NCBI RefSeq assembly: GCF_900102015.1
Contig: NZ_FNAT01000010.1
Coordinates: 1 to 64,000, forward strand
Length of the DNA: 64,000 nucleotides
Direction of reading: 5' to 3'
Source: Limimaricola pyoseonensis
GTDB lineage: Bacteria; Pseudomonadota; Alphaproteobacteria; Rhodobacterales; Rhodobacteraceae
Shown: positions 57,947 to 64,000 of the stretch, piece after piece
Position numbering within the stretch: the first letter of the stretch is position 1
How the letters are laid out: each line of letters opens with the position of its first letter
Translations under genes and position numbers: made by a program
The notes under the pieces: generated by a model
Told to the model about the DNA's origin: nothing
The model's database searches: none
What the model saw: the letters and a program-made list of their open reading frames with translations, nothing else

Positions 57947-59632
57947 ATGGTGATCCGACGCATGCGTGCGCTTGCCGTGGTGGCGGGGCTGGCCGCAATG
58001 CCAGCCACCGCACAGACCCACGCAGGCCCTTACCTCGCCGCCCGCACCGCGGCGATGAACCACGATTACGCCGCCGCCGCGGACTGGTTCCGCACGGCGA
58101 TCGGCAACGACCCCCGCAACCCGATGCTCCTGGAGAACGCGGTCACGGCGCTGCTGTCGATCGGCGATTTCGAGGACGCGCTGCCGCTAGCCGAGCGGAT
58201 GCGCGAACTGGACGTCGACAGCCAGGTCGCGCGGATGGTGATTCAGCAGGAAGCGGCGCGGCAGGGCGACTGGGACGCGGTTCTCGAGATGTACGAGGCC
58301 GGTCTCGAGATCGGCCCGCTGGTCGACGGGCTGGCGCAGGCCTGGGCCCTGGTCGGCCAGGGCCGGATGGACCGCGCCCTCACCGCCTTCGACGAGGTAA
58401 TCGGGACGCGCGGCCTGCGCGGCTTCGGCCTGTGCCACAAGGCGCTGGCGCTGGCCTCCGTGGGCGATTTCGAGGCCGCCGACGCGGTCTTCGTCGAGGC
58501 CTTCGAGGCCGGCGGCCCGATCGGCCGCAACCTCGTTCTGGCCCATGCCCAGGTGCTCAGTCAGCTCGATCGCCCCGACGCCGCGCTCGAGCGGCTCGAG
58601 ATGCTCGGCGGCGGCGCCGAGACCGGGCTCGACGCGCTGCGCGACCGGCTTGCCGCCGGCGAGACCCTGCCCTGGGACGTCGTGGCCGACGCCCGTGAGG
58701 GCCTGGCCGAGGTCTATCTCTCGGTCGCCGGCGCCCTGCTGTCCGAGGCGCCCGAATCCTACGTGCTGCTCTATGCGCGCACCGCCCTGTCGCTCGACCC
58801 GGACCGGGTCGAGGCGCTGTTGCTGACCGCCGAGATGCTCGATGCGCTCAACCGGCACGACCTCGCCCACGAGGTCTACGCGATGGTGCCCTCGCAGGAC
58901 CCCTCCTACCCGATGGCCGAGCTGGGCCGCGCCGACGTGCTGCGCCGCTCGGGCGAGACCGGCCGCGCGCTCGAGGTGCTCGAACAGCTCGCCGGCGCCC
59001 ATCCCGGCCTCTCGGCGGTGCAGGTGACGCTGGGCGATCTGCGCCGCGCCGCCGGCGACATGGCGGCCGCCGAACAGGCCTATGGCCGCGCCATCGACCT
59101 GGCCGGCAGCGATGCGTCGTGGTGGCTGCACTACGTGCGCGGCATCGCCCGCAACCGGATGGGCGACTGGTCCGGCGCCGAGACCGACTTCCGCGCCGCG
59201 CTGGCGATCTCGCCCGACCAGAGCCAGGTGCTGAACTACCTCGGCTACTCGCTGGTCGAGCGCGGCGAGAAGCTCGAGGAAGCGCTCGGGATGATCGAGC
59301 GCGCGGTCGAGTCGCAGCCGATGAACGGCGCGATCGTCGACAGCCTCGGCTGGGCGCAGTTCAAGCTGGGCCGGTTCGACGAGGCGGTCGCCAATCTCGA
59401 ACGCGCGGCCGAGCTCGAGCCGGTCGACCCGACCGTCAACGACCATCTGGGCGATGGCTACTGGGCGGTGGGCCGGCTGACCGAGGCGCGGTTCCAGTGG
59501 CAGCGCGCGCTGTCCTTCGACCCCGATGCCGGCCAGGCGCAGCGGATCCGCGCCAAGCTGGAGAAGGGTCTCGACGCCGTGCTCGAAGCCGAGGGCCGCA
59601 CGTCGCTGCGGCGGGTCGCGGGCACCAACTGA
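57947..59632 (+). CDS. TPR repeat protein, exported
   Basis: 561 aa. An N-terminal signal peptide (MRALAVVAGLAAMPATAQTH) precedes at least ten TPR-like helix pairs across the protein. Clear examples are YAAAADWFRTAIGNDPRNPM near 45-64, GDMAAAEQAYGRAIDLAGSD near 370-390, and GRFDEAVANLERAAELEPVD with NDHLGDGYWAVGRLTEARFQ near the end. Periplasmic scaffold or outer-membrane-associated protein. It lies 3 nt before ispE, a conserved alphaproteobacterial neighbourhood; no enzymatic domain is visible. Confidence 0.88.
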   Translation: MVIRRMRALAVVAGLAAMPATAQTHAGPYLAARTAAMNHDYAAAADWFRTAIGNDPRNPMLLENAVTALLSIGDFEDALPLAERMRELDVDSQVARMVIQQEAARQGDWDAVLEMYEAGLEIGPLVDGLAQAWALVGQGRMDRALTAFDEVIGTRGLRGFGLCHKALALASVGDFEAADAVFVEAFEAGGPIGRNLVLAHAQVLSQLDRPDAALERLEMLGGGAETGLDALRDRLAAGETLPWDVVADAREGLAEVYLSVAGALLSEAPESYVLLYARTALSLDPDRVEALLLTAEMLDALNRHDLAHEVYAMVPSQDPSYPMAELGRADVLRRSGETGRALEVLEQLAGAHPGLSAVQVTLGDLRRAAGDMAAAEQAYGRAIDLAGSDASWWLHYVRGIARNRMGDWSGAETDFRAALAISPDQSQVLNYLGYSLVERGEKLEEALGMIERAVESQPMNGAIVDSLGWAQFKLGRFDEAVANLERAAELEPVDPTVNDHLGDGYWAVGRLTEARFQWQRALSFDPDAGQAQRIRAKLEKGLDAVLEAEGRTSLRRVAGTN

Positions 59633-59635
59633 TCC

Positions 59636-60505
59636 ATGCGTCCGGACGGTCTGGAGAAGGGGCTCGCCCCCGCGAAGGTGAATCTCGCCCTGCATGTCAC
59701 CGGCCGCCGCGCCGGTGGCTACCATCTGCTCGACAGCCTCGTGGTCTTCGCGGGCGTGGGCGACCAGCTCACCGCCCTGCCCGCGAACGACCTGGCACTC
59801 GAGGTCGAGGGCCCGTTCTCGGCCGGCGTGCCGCTCGACGAGCGAAACTCGGTGCTGCGCGCGGCCTATGCGCTGCGTCAGGCGCGCGACGTGACGCAGG
59901 GCGCCCGGCTGAAGCTGACCAAGACCCTGCCCCATGCCGCCGGGATCGGCAGCGGCTCGTCGGATGCCGCGGCGACCATCAGGCTGCTTTCGGAATTCTG
60001 GGGCGTGGAGCCGCTGGCACCCGACGCCCCCGAGGTGCTGGAGCTGGGCGCCGACGTGCCGGTCTGCCTCTCCGCGCCGACCCCGATGCGGATGACCGGC
60101 ATCGGCGAGGTGCTCGACCCCGCCCCTGCCCTGCCCGCCTGCGGGCTGGTGCTGGTCAATCCGGGCGTCGAGGTGCCGACCGCGGAGGTCTTCGGCAAGC
60201 TCGAGCGTTCGGAGAACGGCCCGATGGACGACCTGCCCGCGGGGCTCGACTACGCGGGCTTCCTCGGCTGGCTGAAGGCGCAGCGCAACGACCTGCAGGA
60301 CCCGGCCGAGGCGATCACGCCCGAGATCGGCCGCGCGCTGGCGCGGCTCAGGCGGATGCCCGGCGTCGACCTGGCGCTGATGTCGGGCTCGGGCGCGACC
60401 TGCGTGGGCCTGACCCGCGACATGGGGCGCGCGCGTCAGGTCGCGCGCGCGATACAGCTTTCGGAAATGGGCTGGTGGGTGGCGCCGGCGCCGCTGCTCA
60501 GCTGA
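59636..60505 (+). CDS. ispE: 4-diphosphocytidyl-2-C-methyl-D-erythritol kinase
   Basis: 289 aa, GHMP kinase of the MEP pathway. LAPAKVNLALHVTGRRAGGY near residues 10-29, the ATP loop LPHAAGIGSGSSDAAATIRL near 98-118, and ALMSGSGATCVGLTRD near 243-258 are the three GHMP motifs. It phosphorylates the 2-hydroxyl of CDP-ME for isoprenoid precursors used by IspB and ubiquinone synthesis. The stop overlaps the convergent ispB stop by 8 bp. Confidence 0.96.
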   Translation: MRPDGLEKGLAPAKVNLALHVTGRRAGGYHLLDSLVVFAGVGDQLTALPANDLALEVEGPFSAGVPLDERNSVLRAAYALRQARDVTQGARLKLTKTLPHAAGIGSGSSDAAATIRLLSEFWGVEPLAPDAPEVLELGADVPVCLSAPTPMRMTGIGEVLDPAPALPACGLVLVNPGVEVPTAEVFGKLERSENGPMDDLPAGLDYAGFLGWLKAQRNDLQDPAEAITPEIGRALARLRRMPGVDLALMSGSGATCVGLTRDMGRARQVARAIQLSEMGWWVAPAPLLS

Positions 60506-61496
60506 TCCGCTCGACCACGTAGTCGGCGAGGTCCGACAGCATGTCGCGCAGCGCGTGGTCGGGCAGCGCCCCGAGGCTGCGCCGCGCCGTCGCGGCCCAG
60601 TCGAGCGCGCTCTGACGGGTGCTTTCGAGCGCGCCGTGCCGGGCGAGGATCGCCTGCGCCCGCTCCAGATCACCGTCTTCGACCCGGCCCTTGCCGATGG
60701 CGCGGGCCCAGAAGGCGCGCTCGTCGGCGTCGGCGCGGGCCAGCGCCCGGATCACCGGCAGCGTCAGCTTGCCTTCCCGGAAATCGTCGCCGCGCGACTT
60801 GCCGATCGCCTCGGTGCCGCCGTAGTCCAGAAGATCGTCGACGATCTGGAAGGCGATGCCGAGCGCATCGCCATAGGCGTGCAGCGCCCGCACTTGCGCC
60901 TCTGGCGCGCCGGCGATGATGCCGCCCACCTCGGTCGCGGCCGAGAACAGCGCCGCGGTCTTGCCGCGCACCACCCGCAGGTAGGTGTCCTCGGTGGTGG
61001 CGAGGTTGCGCGCCGCGGTGAGCTGCAGCACCTCGCCCTCGGCGATGGTGGCCGAGGCGTTGGCGAGGATGTCGAGCACCCTGAGCGAGCCGGTCTCGAC
61101 CATCAGCTGGAACGAGCGCGCGAAGAGGTAGTCGCCCACCAGCACCGAGGAGGTGTTGTCCCACAGCAGGTTCGCCGTCGGCCGGCCGCGGCGCTGCTTG
61201 CTGTCGTCGACCACGTCGTCATGTAGCAGCGTCGCAGTGTGGATGAACTCCACCGTGGCGGCGAGGTGCACGTGATACGGGCCGCCATAGCCGCACAGCC
61301 GCGCCGCCGCGAGCGTCAGCATCGGGCGCAGCCGCTTGCCGCCCGCCTCGACCAGATGCGCCGTCACCTCGGGGATGCGCGGCGCGTGCTCCGAGGCCAT
61401 GCGCTCGCGGATCATGGCGTTGACGGCGGCCATGTCCCCCGAGAGGGCGCTCGCGAGACGGTCATGCGGCTTGGCGGGAACGGTGGCGAGATCCAT
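60498..61496 (-). CDS. ispB: Polyprenyl diphosphate synthase (octaprenyl/decaprenyl type)
   Basis: 332 aa, trans-prenyltransferase. The first Asp-rich motif is LLHDDVVDDSKQRRGRPTAN (around residue 88), the second FQIVDDLLDYGGTEAIGKSR. GGKRLRPMLTLAAARLCG is the upstream signature. It makes the long side chain of ubiquinone; in this lineage usually decaprenyl, but chain length cannot be read with certainty. The start at 61496 (MDLATVPAKPHDR) is chosen from the family; the frame is open further upstream. Divergent from the DUF2007 gene. Confidence 0.93.
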   Translation of the reverse strand: MDLATVPAKPHDRLASALSGDMAAVNAMIRERMASEHAPRIPEVTAHLVEAGGKRLRPMLTLAAARLCGYGGPYHVHLAATVEFIHTATLLHDDVVDDSKQRRGRPTANLLWDNTSSVLVGDYLFARSFQLMVETGSLRVLDILANASATIAEGEVLQLTAARNLATTEDTYLRVVRGKTAALFSAATEVGGIIAGAPEAQVRALHAYGDALGIAFQIVDDLLDYGGTEAIGKSRGDDFREGKLTLPVIRALARADADERAFWARAIGKGRVEDGDLERAQAILARHGALESTRQSALDWAATARRSLGALPDHALRDMLSDLADYVVERIS

Positions 61497-61545
61497 GGCG
61501 GCGGTCTTCTCGACAAGGGCGCCGGAACACCCTAGCAGGTTGCGG

Positions 61546-61761
61546 ATGAAAGAGCTTCTGCGCACCAACGATCCGACGGTGATCGCCTTCGCCAGCGCCC
61601 TTCTGGACGGCGAGGGTATAGACTGCTTCGAATGGGACGTAAACACGAGCATCCTCGAAGGCTCGATCGGCATATTGCCGCGCCGCCTGATGGTGCGCTC
61701 CGACGACCTGACCCGCGCCGAGCGGGTGATGCGGGACAATGACATCGACCTGGGCCGATGA
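61546..61761 (+). CDS. DUF2007 family small protein
   Basis: 71 aa. MKELLRTNDPTVIAFASALL, then DGEGIDCFEWDVNTSILEGS and LPRRLMVRSDDLTRAERVM, typical of the DUF2007 signal-transducing PII-like fold. In this phylum it is commonly encoded next to a TrmN6-like methyltransferase and ispB, as here. It overlaps the following gene by 23 nt. Function unknown. Confidence 0.85.
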   Translation: MKELLRTNDPTVIAFASALLDGEGIDCFEWDVNTSILEGSIGILPRRLMVRSDDLTRAERVMRDNDIDLGR

Positions 61762-62509
61762 GGCGCTGACCCGCGACGCCTTTCTCGGCGGGCGGGTCTG
61801 GCTGCGCCAGCCGCGGCGCGGCTACCGCGCGGGCACCGACCCGGTGCTTCTGGCCGCCGCCGTCGAAGCCGAACCCGGCCAGAGCGTGCTCGACATCGGA
61901 TGCGGCGCCGGCGCGGCGCTTCTGTGCCTCGGGGCGCGGGTGCCGGGGCTGGCGCTGGCCGGGGTCGAACTGCAACCCGGCTACGCTGATCTGGCCCGCC
62001 GCAACGCCGCCGAGAACGGGCTAGAGGCCGAGATCCATGCCGCCGACCTGCGCGCCCTGCCCGCGACGCTGAAGGCGCGCCGCTTCGACCACGTGATCTC
62101 CAACCCGCCCTATTTCGACCGTGCCCATTCGCGCCCCGGCCCGGTCGCGGCCAAGGAGACCGCCTTCGCCGACGGCATGCCCCTGCCCGACTGGATCGAC
62201 GCCATGGCGCGGCGGGTGGCGCCGCTGGGCCGCCTGACGCTGATCCAGCGGGCCGAACGGCTGCCCGAGATCATCGCCGCGCTGCACGGCCGGATGGGCG
62301 GAATCGCGGTGCAGCCGGTGGTGTCGCGCGCCGGCCGCATCGCCGAGCGGGTCATCGTCAGCGCGCGGCAAAGCGGGCGCGGCGCCTTCCGACTCGCTTC
62401 ACCGCTGGTGATGCACGAGGGCCGCCAGCACCTGTCCGACGCCGAGGATTTCACCCCCGAGGCGATGAAAATTCTGCGATACGGGGGAAAGTTGCGTATC
62501 GCGAGCTGA
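61739..62509 (+). CDS. TrmN6-like adenine N6-methyltransferase
   Basis: 256 aa. SAM motif VLDIGCGAGAALLCLGAR near residues 50-67 and the N6-adenine catalytic motif HVISNPPYFD near 118-127, followed by conserved HEGRQHLSDAEDF near the C-terminus. E. coli TrmN6 (YfiC) methylates A37 of tRNA1-Val; the alphaproteobacterial members are likely tRNA or rRNA m6A enzymes too, but the substrate is inferred. It overlaps the DUF2007 frame by 23 nt. Confidence 0.88.
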   Translation: MTSTWADEALTRDAFLGGRVWLRQPRRGYRAGTDPVLLAAAVEAEPGQSVLDIGCGAGAALLCLGARVPGLALAGVELQPGYADLARRNAAENGLEAEIHAADLRALPATLKARRFDHVISNPPYFDRAHSRPGPVAAKETAFADGMPLPDWIDAMARRVAPLGRLTLIQRAERLPEIIAALHGRMGGIAVQPVVSRAGRIAERVIVSARQSGRGAFRLASPLVMHEGRQHLSDAEDFTPEAMKILRYGGKLRIAS

Positions 62510-62592
62510 GCGCTTCGCAAGATTTCGCCGCAAGGCTTTCTTTATGTTTAATCCTGCGTAGCCGGGACGTGACAGGACTGTAAAACCGTGCT

Positions 62593-62607
62593 CGACTGGT
62601 CCAGTCG
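62593..62607. promoter_or_regulatory. Perfect 15-bp palindrome before the DUF465 gene
   Basis: CGACTGG T CCAGTCG, located 24 nt before the DUF465 ATG, in the only AT-richer gap nearby (62510-62630). Suitable as a repressor half-site pair or small hairpin; no regulator can be named. Confidence 0.35.
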
Positions 62608-62630
62608 CAACCAGACAATGGAGACGCATC

Positions 62631-62798
62631 ATGAGCCTGACCAACCATCTGGAGGAACTGCGCCGCAAGCACAAAGCCCTGTCCGACCAGGTCGAAATGG
62701 AGCAGCGTTCGCCCTCCTCGAGCGATGCGGAAATCGCTCAGATGAAGAAGCGCAAGCTCATGCTGAAGGAAGAGATCACGCGCCTCAGCGCGCATTAG
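62631..62798 (+). CDS. DUF465 (YdcH-like) protein
   Basis: 55 aa. MSLTNHLEELRRKHKALSDQ, then KKRKLMLKEEITRLSAH; a Lys-rich coiled-coil hairpin typical of DUF465. GGAG lies 8 nt before the ATG. It overlaps the 3' end of the convergent transporter gene by 14 nt. Function unknown; relatives are abundant small cytoplasmic proteins. Confidence 0.88.
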   Translation: MSLTNHLEELRRKHKALSDQVEMEQRSPSSSDAEIAQMKKRKLMLKEEITRLSAH

Positions 62799-63711
62799 AG
62801 ACGGCGGTCGCCCTGGCGCGCGCCCCGGCCCGCGAGGCCAGCGCCGCGCCCAGGGTGATCAGCCCGGCCGCGGCGGCCAGCGTCCATGAGGCGGTGGCCG
62901 CCCCCGCCAGAACCAAAACCAGCGTGGACAGCAGCGGCGCCGCGTAGGAGGCGACGCCGAGCAGTTGGATGTCGCCGCGCTTCACCCCCACATCCCAGAC
63001 GAAGAAGGCCAGCCCCACCGGGCCGAGGCCGAGGCCGATCATCGACGCCCAGCCCAGCGTCGTGGCCGGCCAGACGGTCTGCTCGAAGGCCAGATGCGCG
63101 GGCAGCGACAGCAGCGCCGTGCCGAGGCAGTAGCTCGTCACACCGGCGGTCGGCGCCTGCCCCAGCCGGCGCGACAGCACCGAATAGGACGCCCATGTGA
63201 TCGCCGCGAGGAAGGCCAGCGCGTAGCCCGGCAGTGCCGCCGCCTCGAAGCCGCCGCGAATGCGCGCGCCGACGATCAGCGCCGCGCCCGCGAAGGCCAC
63301 CAGCCCGCCGATCACGTGGCCCGCGCGCAGCGTCTCGCCGGGCAGGAGCCCCGAGAACAGCACGATCAGGAGCGGCCAGAGATAGGCGATGAGGCCGGCC
63401 TCGGCCGGGGGCGCGAGGCGGAGCGCGCCGAAATAGAGCGCGTGGTAGCCCATAAGCCCGATCGTGCCGAAGGCGGCGATGCGCCAGCCGGGCCAGACCG
63501 CGCGCAGATCCCCCGCCATGGCGCTCCAGACGAGGCCCACGAGGGCGGCGAGGCCGAAGCTCACCGCGTTGAGCTGCAGCACCGGCACCGGCGCGCTGCC
63601 CACGGTGAACAGCGCCAAGAGCGCCCAGAGCAGCACGGCCGCGAAGCCCACCCCGGTCGCGGCGAGCGGGGTGAGCAGGCGGGGCGCGCGGGGGGCTGCG
63701 GTCTCGGTCAT
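62785..63711 (-). CDS. EamA/DMT family transporter
   Basis: 308 aa, ten TM helices in two EamA repeats. Repeat one includes LQLNAVSFGLAALVGLVWSA and APPAEAGLIAYLWPLLIVLF; repeat two AITWASYSVLSRRLG and GDIQLLGVASYAAPLLSTLV, with E and aromatic residues lining the pore. It resembles YddG-type metabolite exporters; the substrate is unknown. It ends inside the DUF465 gene. Confidence 0.88.
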   Translation of the reverse strand: MTETAAPRAPRLLTPLAATGVGFAAVLLWALLALFTVGSAPVPVLQLNAVSFGLAALVGLVWSAMAGDLRAVWPGWRIAAFGTIGLMGYHALYFGALRLAPPAEAGLIAYLWPLLIVLFSGLLPGETLRAGHVIGGLVAFAGAALIVGARIRGGFEAAALPGYALAFLAAITWASYSVLSRRLGQAPTAGVTSYCLGTALLSLPAHLAFEQTVWPATTLGWASMIGLGLGPVGLAFFVWDVGVKRGDIQLLGVASYAAPLLSTLVLVLAGAATASWTLAAAAGLITLGAALASRAGARARATAVSNAR

Positions 63712-63751
63712 GGACCGAGTTCTGCGCCGCCGCGCGCGCCCCGGTCAAGCC

Positions 63752-64000
63752 TCAGGCGAGGTACTGGCCGCCATTGGCCGAGAGCGTCGAGCCGGTGACG
63801 AAGCCCGCGTCGTCGGAGGCGAGGAACACCACGCAGCGCGCGATCTCCTCGGCCTCGCCCAGACGCCCGACCGGGATCTGCGCGACGATGCTCTCGCGCA
63901 CCTTCTCGGGCACGGCCATGACCATCTCGGTGGCGATGTAGCCCGGGCAGATCGCGTTCACGGTGATGCCGTTGCGCGCGCCTTCCTGCGCCAGCGCCTT
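63752..64000 (-). CDS. phbB: Acetoacetyl-CoA reductase, C-terminal part (cut by window edge)
   Basis: 83 C-terminal residues of a short-chain dehydrogenase; the catalytic Tyr/Lys are outside the window. KALAQEGARNGITVNAICPG, then YIATEMVMAVPEKVRESIVA and ASDDAGFVTGSTLSANGGQY match PhbB closely, including VNAICPGYIATEMV. It uses NADPH to reduce acetoacetyl-CoA to (R)-3-hydroxybutyryl-CoA for polyhydroxybutyrate. A fatty-acid FabG is the alternative, but the MVMAVPEKVRESIVAQIP segment favours PhbB. Confidence 0.88.
   Translation of the reverse strand, partial: KALAQEGARNGITVNAICPGYIATEMVMAVPEKVRESIVAQIPVGRLGEAEEIARCVVFLASDDAGFVTGSTLSANGGQYLA

Noticed and set aside
1-64000. tRNA or rRNA genes in the gaps
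   Set aside because: I looked through the intergenic stretches for cloverleaf arms and CCA-like ends and saw none; a tRNAscan run would settle it.

Overview
The window is a 64 kb piece of a chromosome from a high-GC alphaproteobacterium, most likely a Rhodobacteraceae (Rhodobacter/Roseobacter-type) member. The reasons are the roughly 65-70% GC of coding DNA and several lineage-typical genes: a COQ9-like protein, an aa3-type cytochrome oxidase subunit IV, PhbB, a DmdC-like acyl-CoA dehydrogenase, DUF6173 and TIGR02302 proteins, ETF-quinone oxidoreductase and plant-type GshA. About 77 genes are packed head to tail, often with ATGA, GTGA or TGATG stop/start overlaps. I see no tRNA, rRNA, insertion sequence, integrase or CRISPR array. 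The window is almost entirely core genome, with one clearly foreign-looking gene.

Layout. 1-5.8 kb: etfBA (etfA cut by the edge), a 25-residue Lys-rich peptide, coq9-qor, rpsU with its promoter and terminator, an acetyltransferase, a small unknown protein and a peroxiredoxin. 5.3-9.1 kb: an Lrp-type regulator divergent from ald, then azoR, mscL and a GST. 9.1-14 kb: the translation block rpmI-rplT and pheS-X-pheT, all on the minus strand. X (11498-12196) is an AT-rich three-TM membrane protein gene fitted exactly between pheS and pheT with 4-nt overlaps at both ends. 14.2-16.2 kb: a DUF2946-like exported protein and a PepSY membrane protein. 16.2-24 kb: pyk, N-formylglutamate amidohydrolase, DUF1244, DUF1992, D-amino acid transaminase, dipeptide epimerase, an MBL-fold hydrolase and acyl-CoA dehydrogenase. 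24-32 kb: tsaC, pyrB with a ligand-deficient dihydroorotase homologue, plsY, a TM2 protein, gshA and rsmE on the minus strand, and divergent ubiA. 32-38.6 kb: a BON/OmpA protein, a coiled-coil membrane protein, a degenerate uracil-DNA glycosylase homologue, a LysE exporter, moaB, a stand-alone DsbD-alpha domain, YqgE and a TlpA thioredoxin. 38.6-46.7 kb: argH, a 46-aa lipoprotein, DUF2834, a methyltransferase, lysA, TIGR02302 and a zinc-ribbon protein. 46.8-50.8 kb: ftsEX, plsC, a PPOX-class flavoprotein and accA. 50.9-56 kb: DUF6173, cytochrome oxidase subunit IV, a lipoprotein with a permuted-papain look, azlCD, mobA, an acetyltransferase, a membrane coiled-coil protein and greA. 56-64 kb: ETF-QO, a TPR protein, ispE, ispB, DUF2007, a TrmN6-like methyltransferase, DUF465, an EamA transporter and phbB (cut by the edge).

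How the genes work together. Several serve one respiratory theme: an acyl-CoA dehydrogenase feeds electrons to ETF (etfBA), then to ETF-QO, then to ubiquinone. Four other genes here help make or use ubiquinone (ubiA, coq9, ispB, qor). ispE supplies isoprenoid precursor. A second set serves translation (rpsU, rpmI-rplT, pheST, rsmE, tsaC). The rpsU and rpmI promoters share an identical 14-nt -10/discriminator block.

The strongest leads for something new are the foreign membrane gene inside pheST, the PyrC and UDG homologues that have lost catalytic residues, and an AT-rich compound palindrome at 37981-38035.
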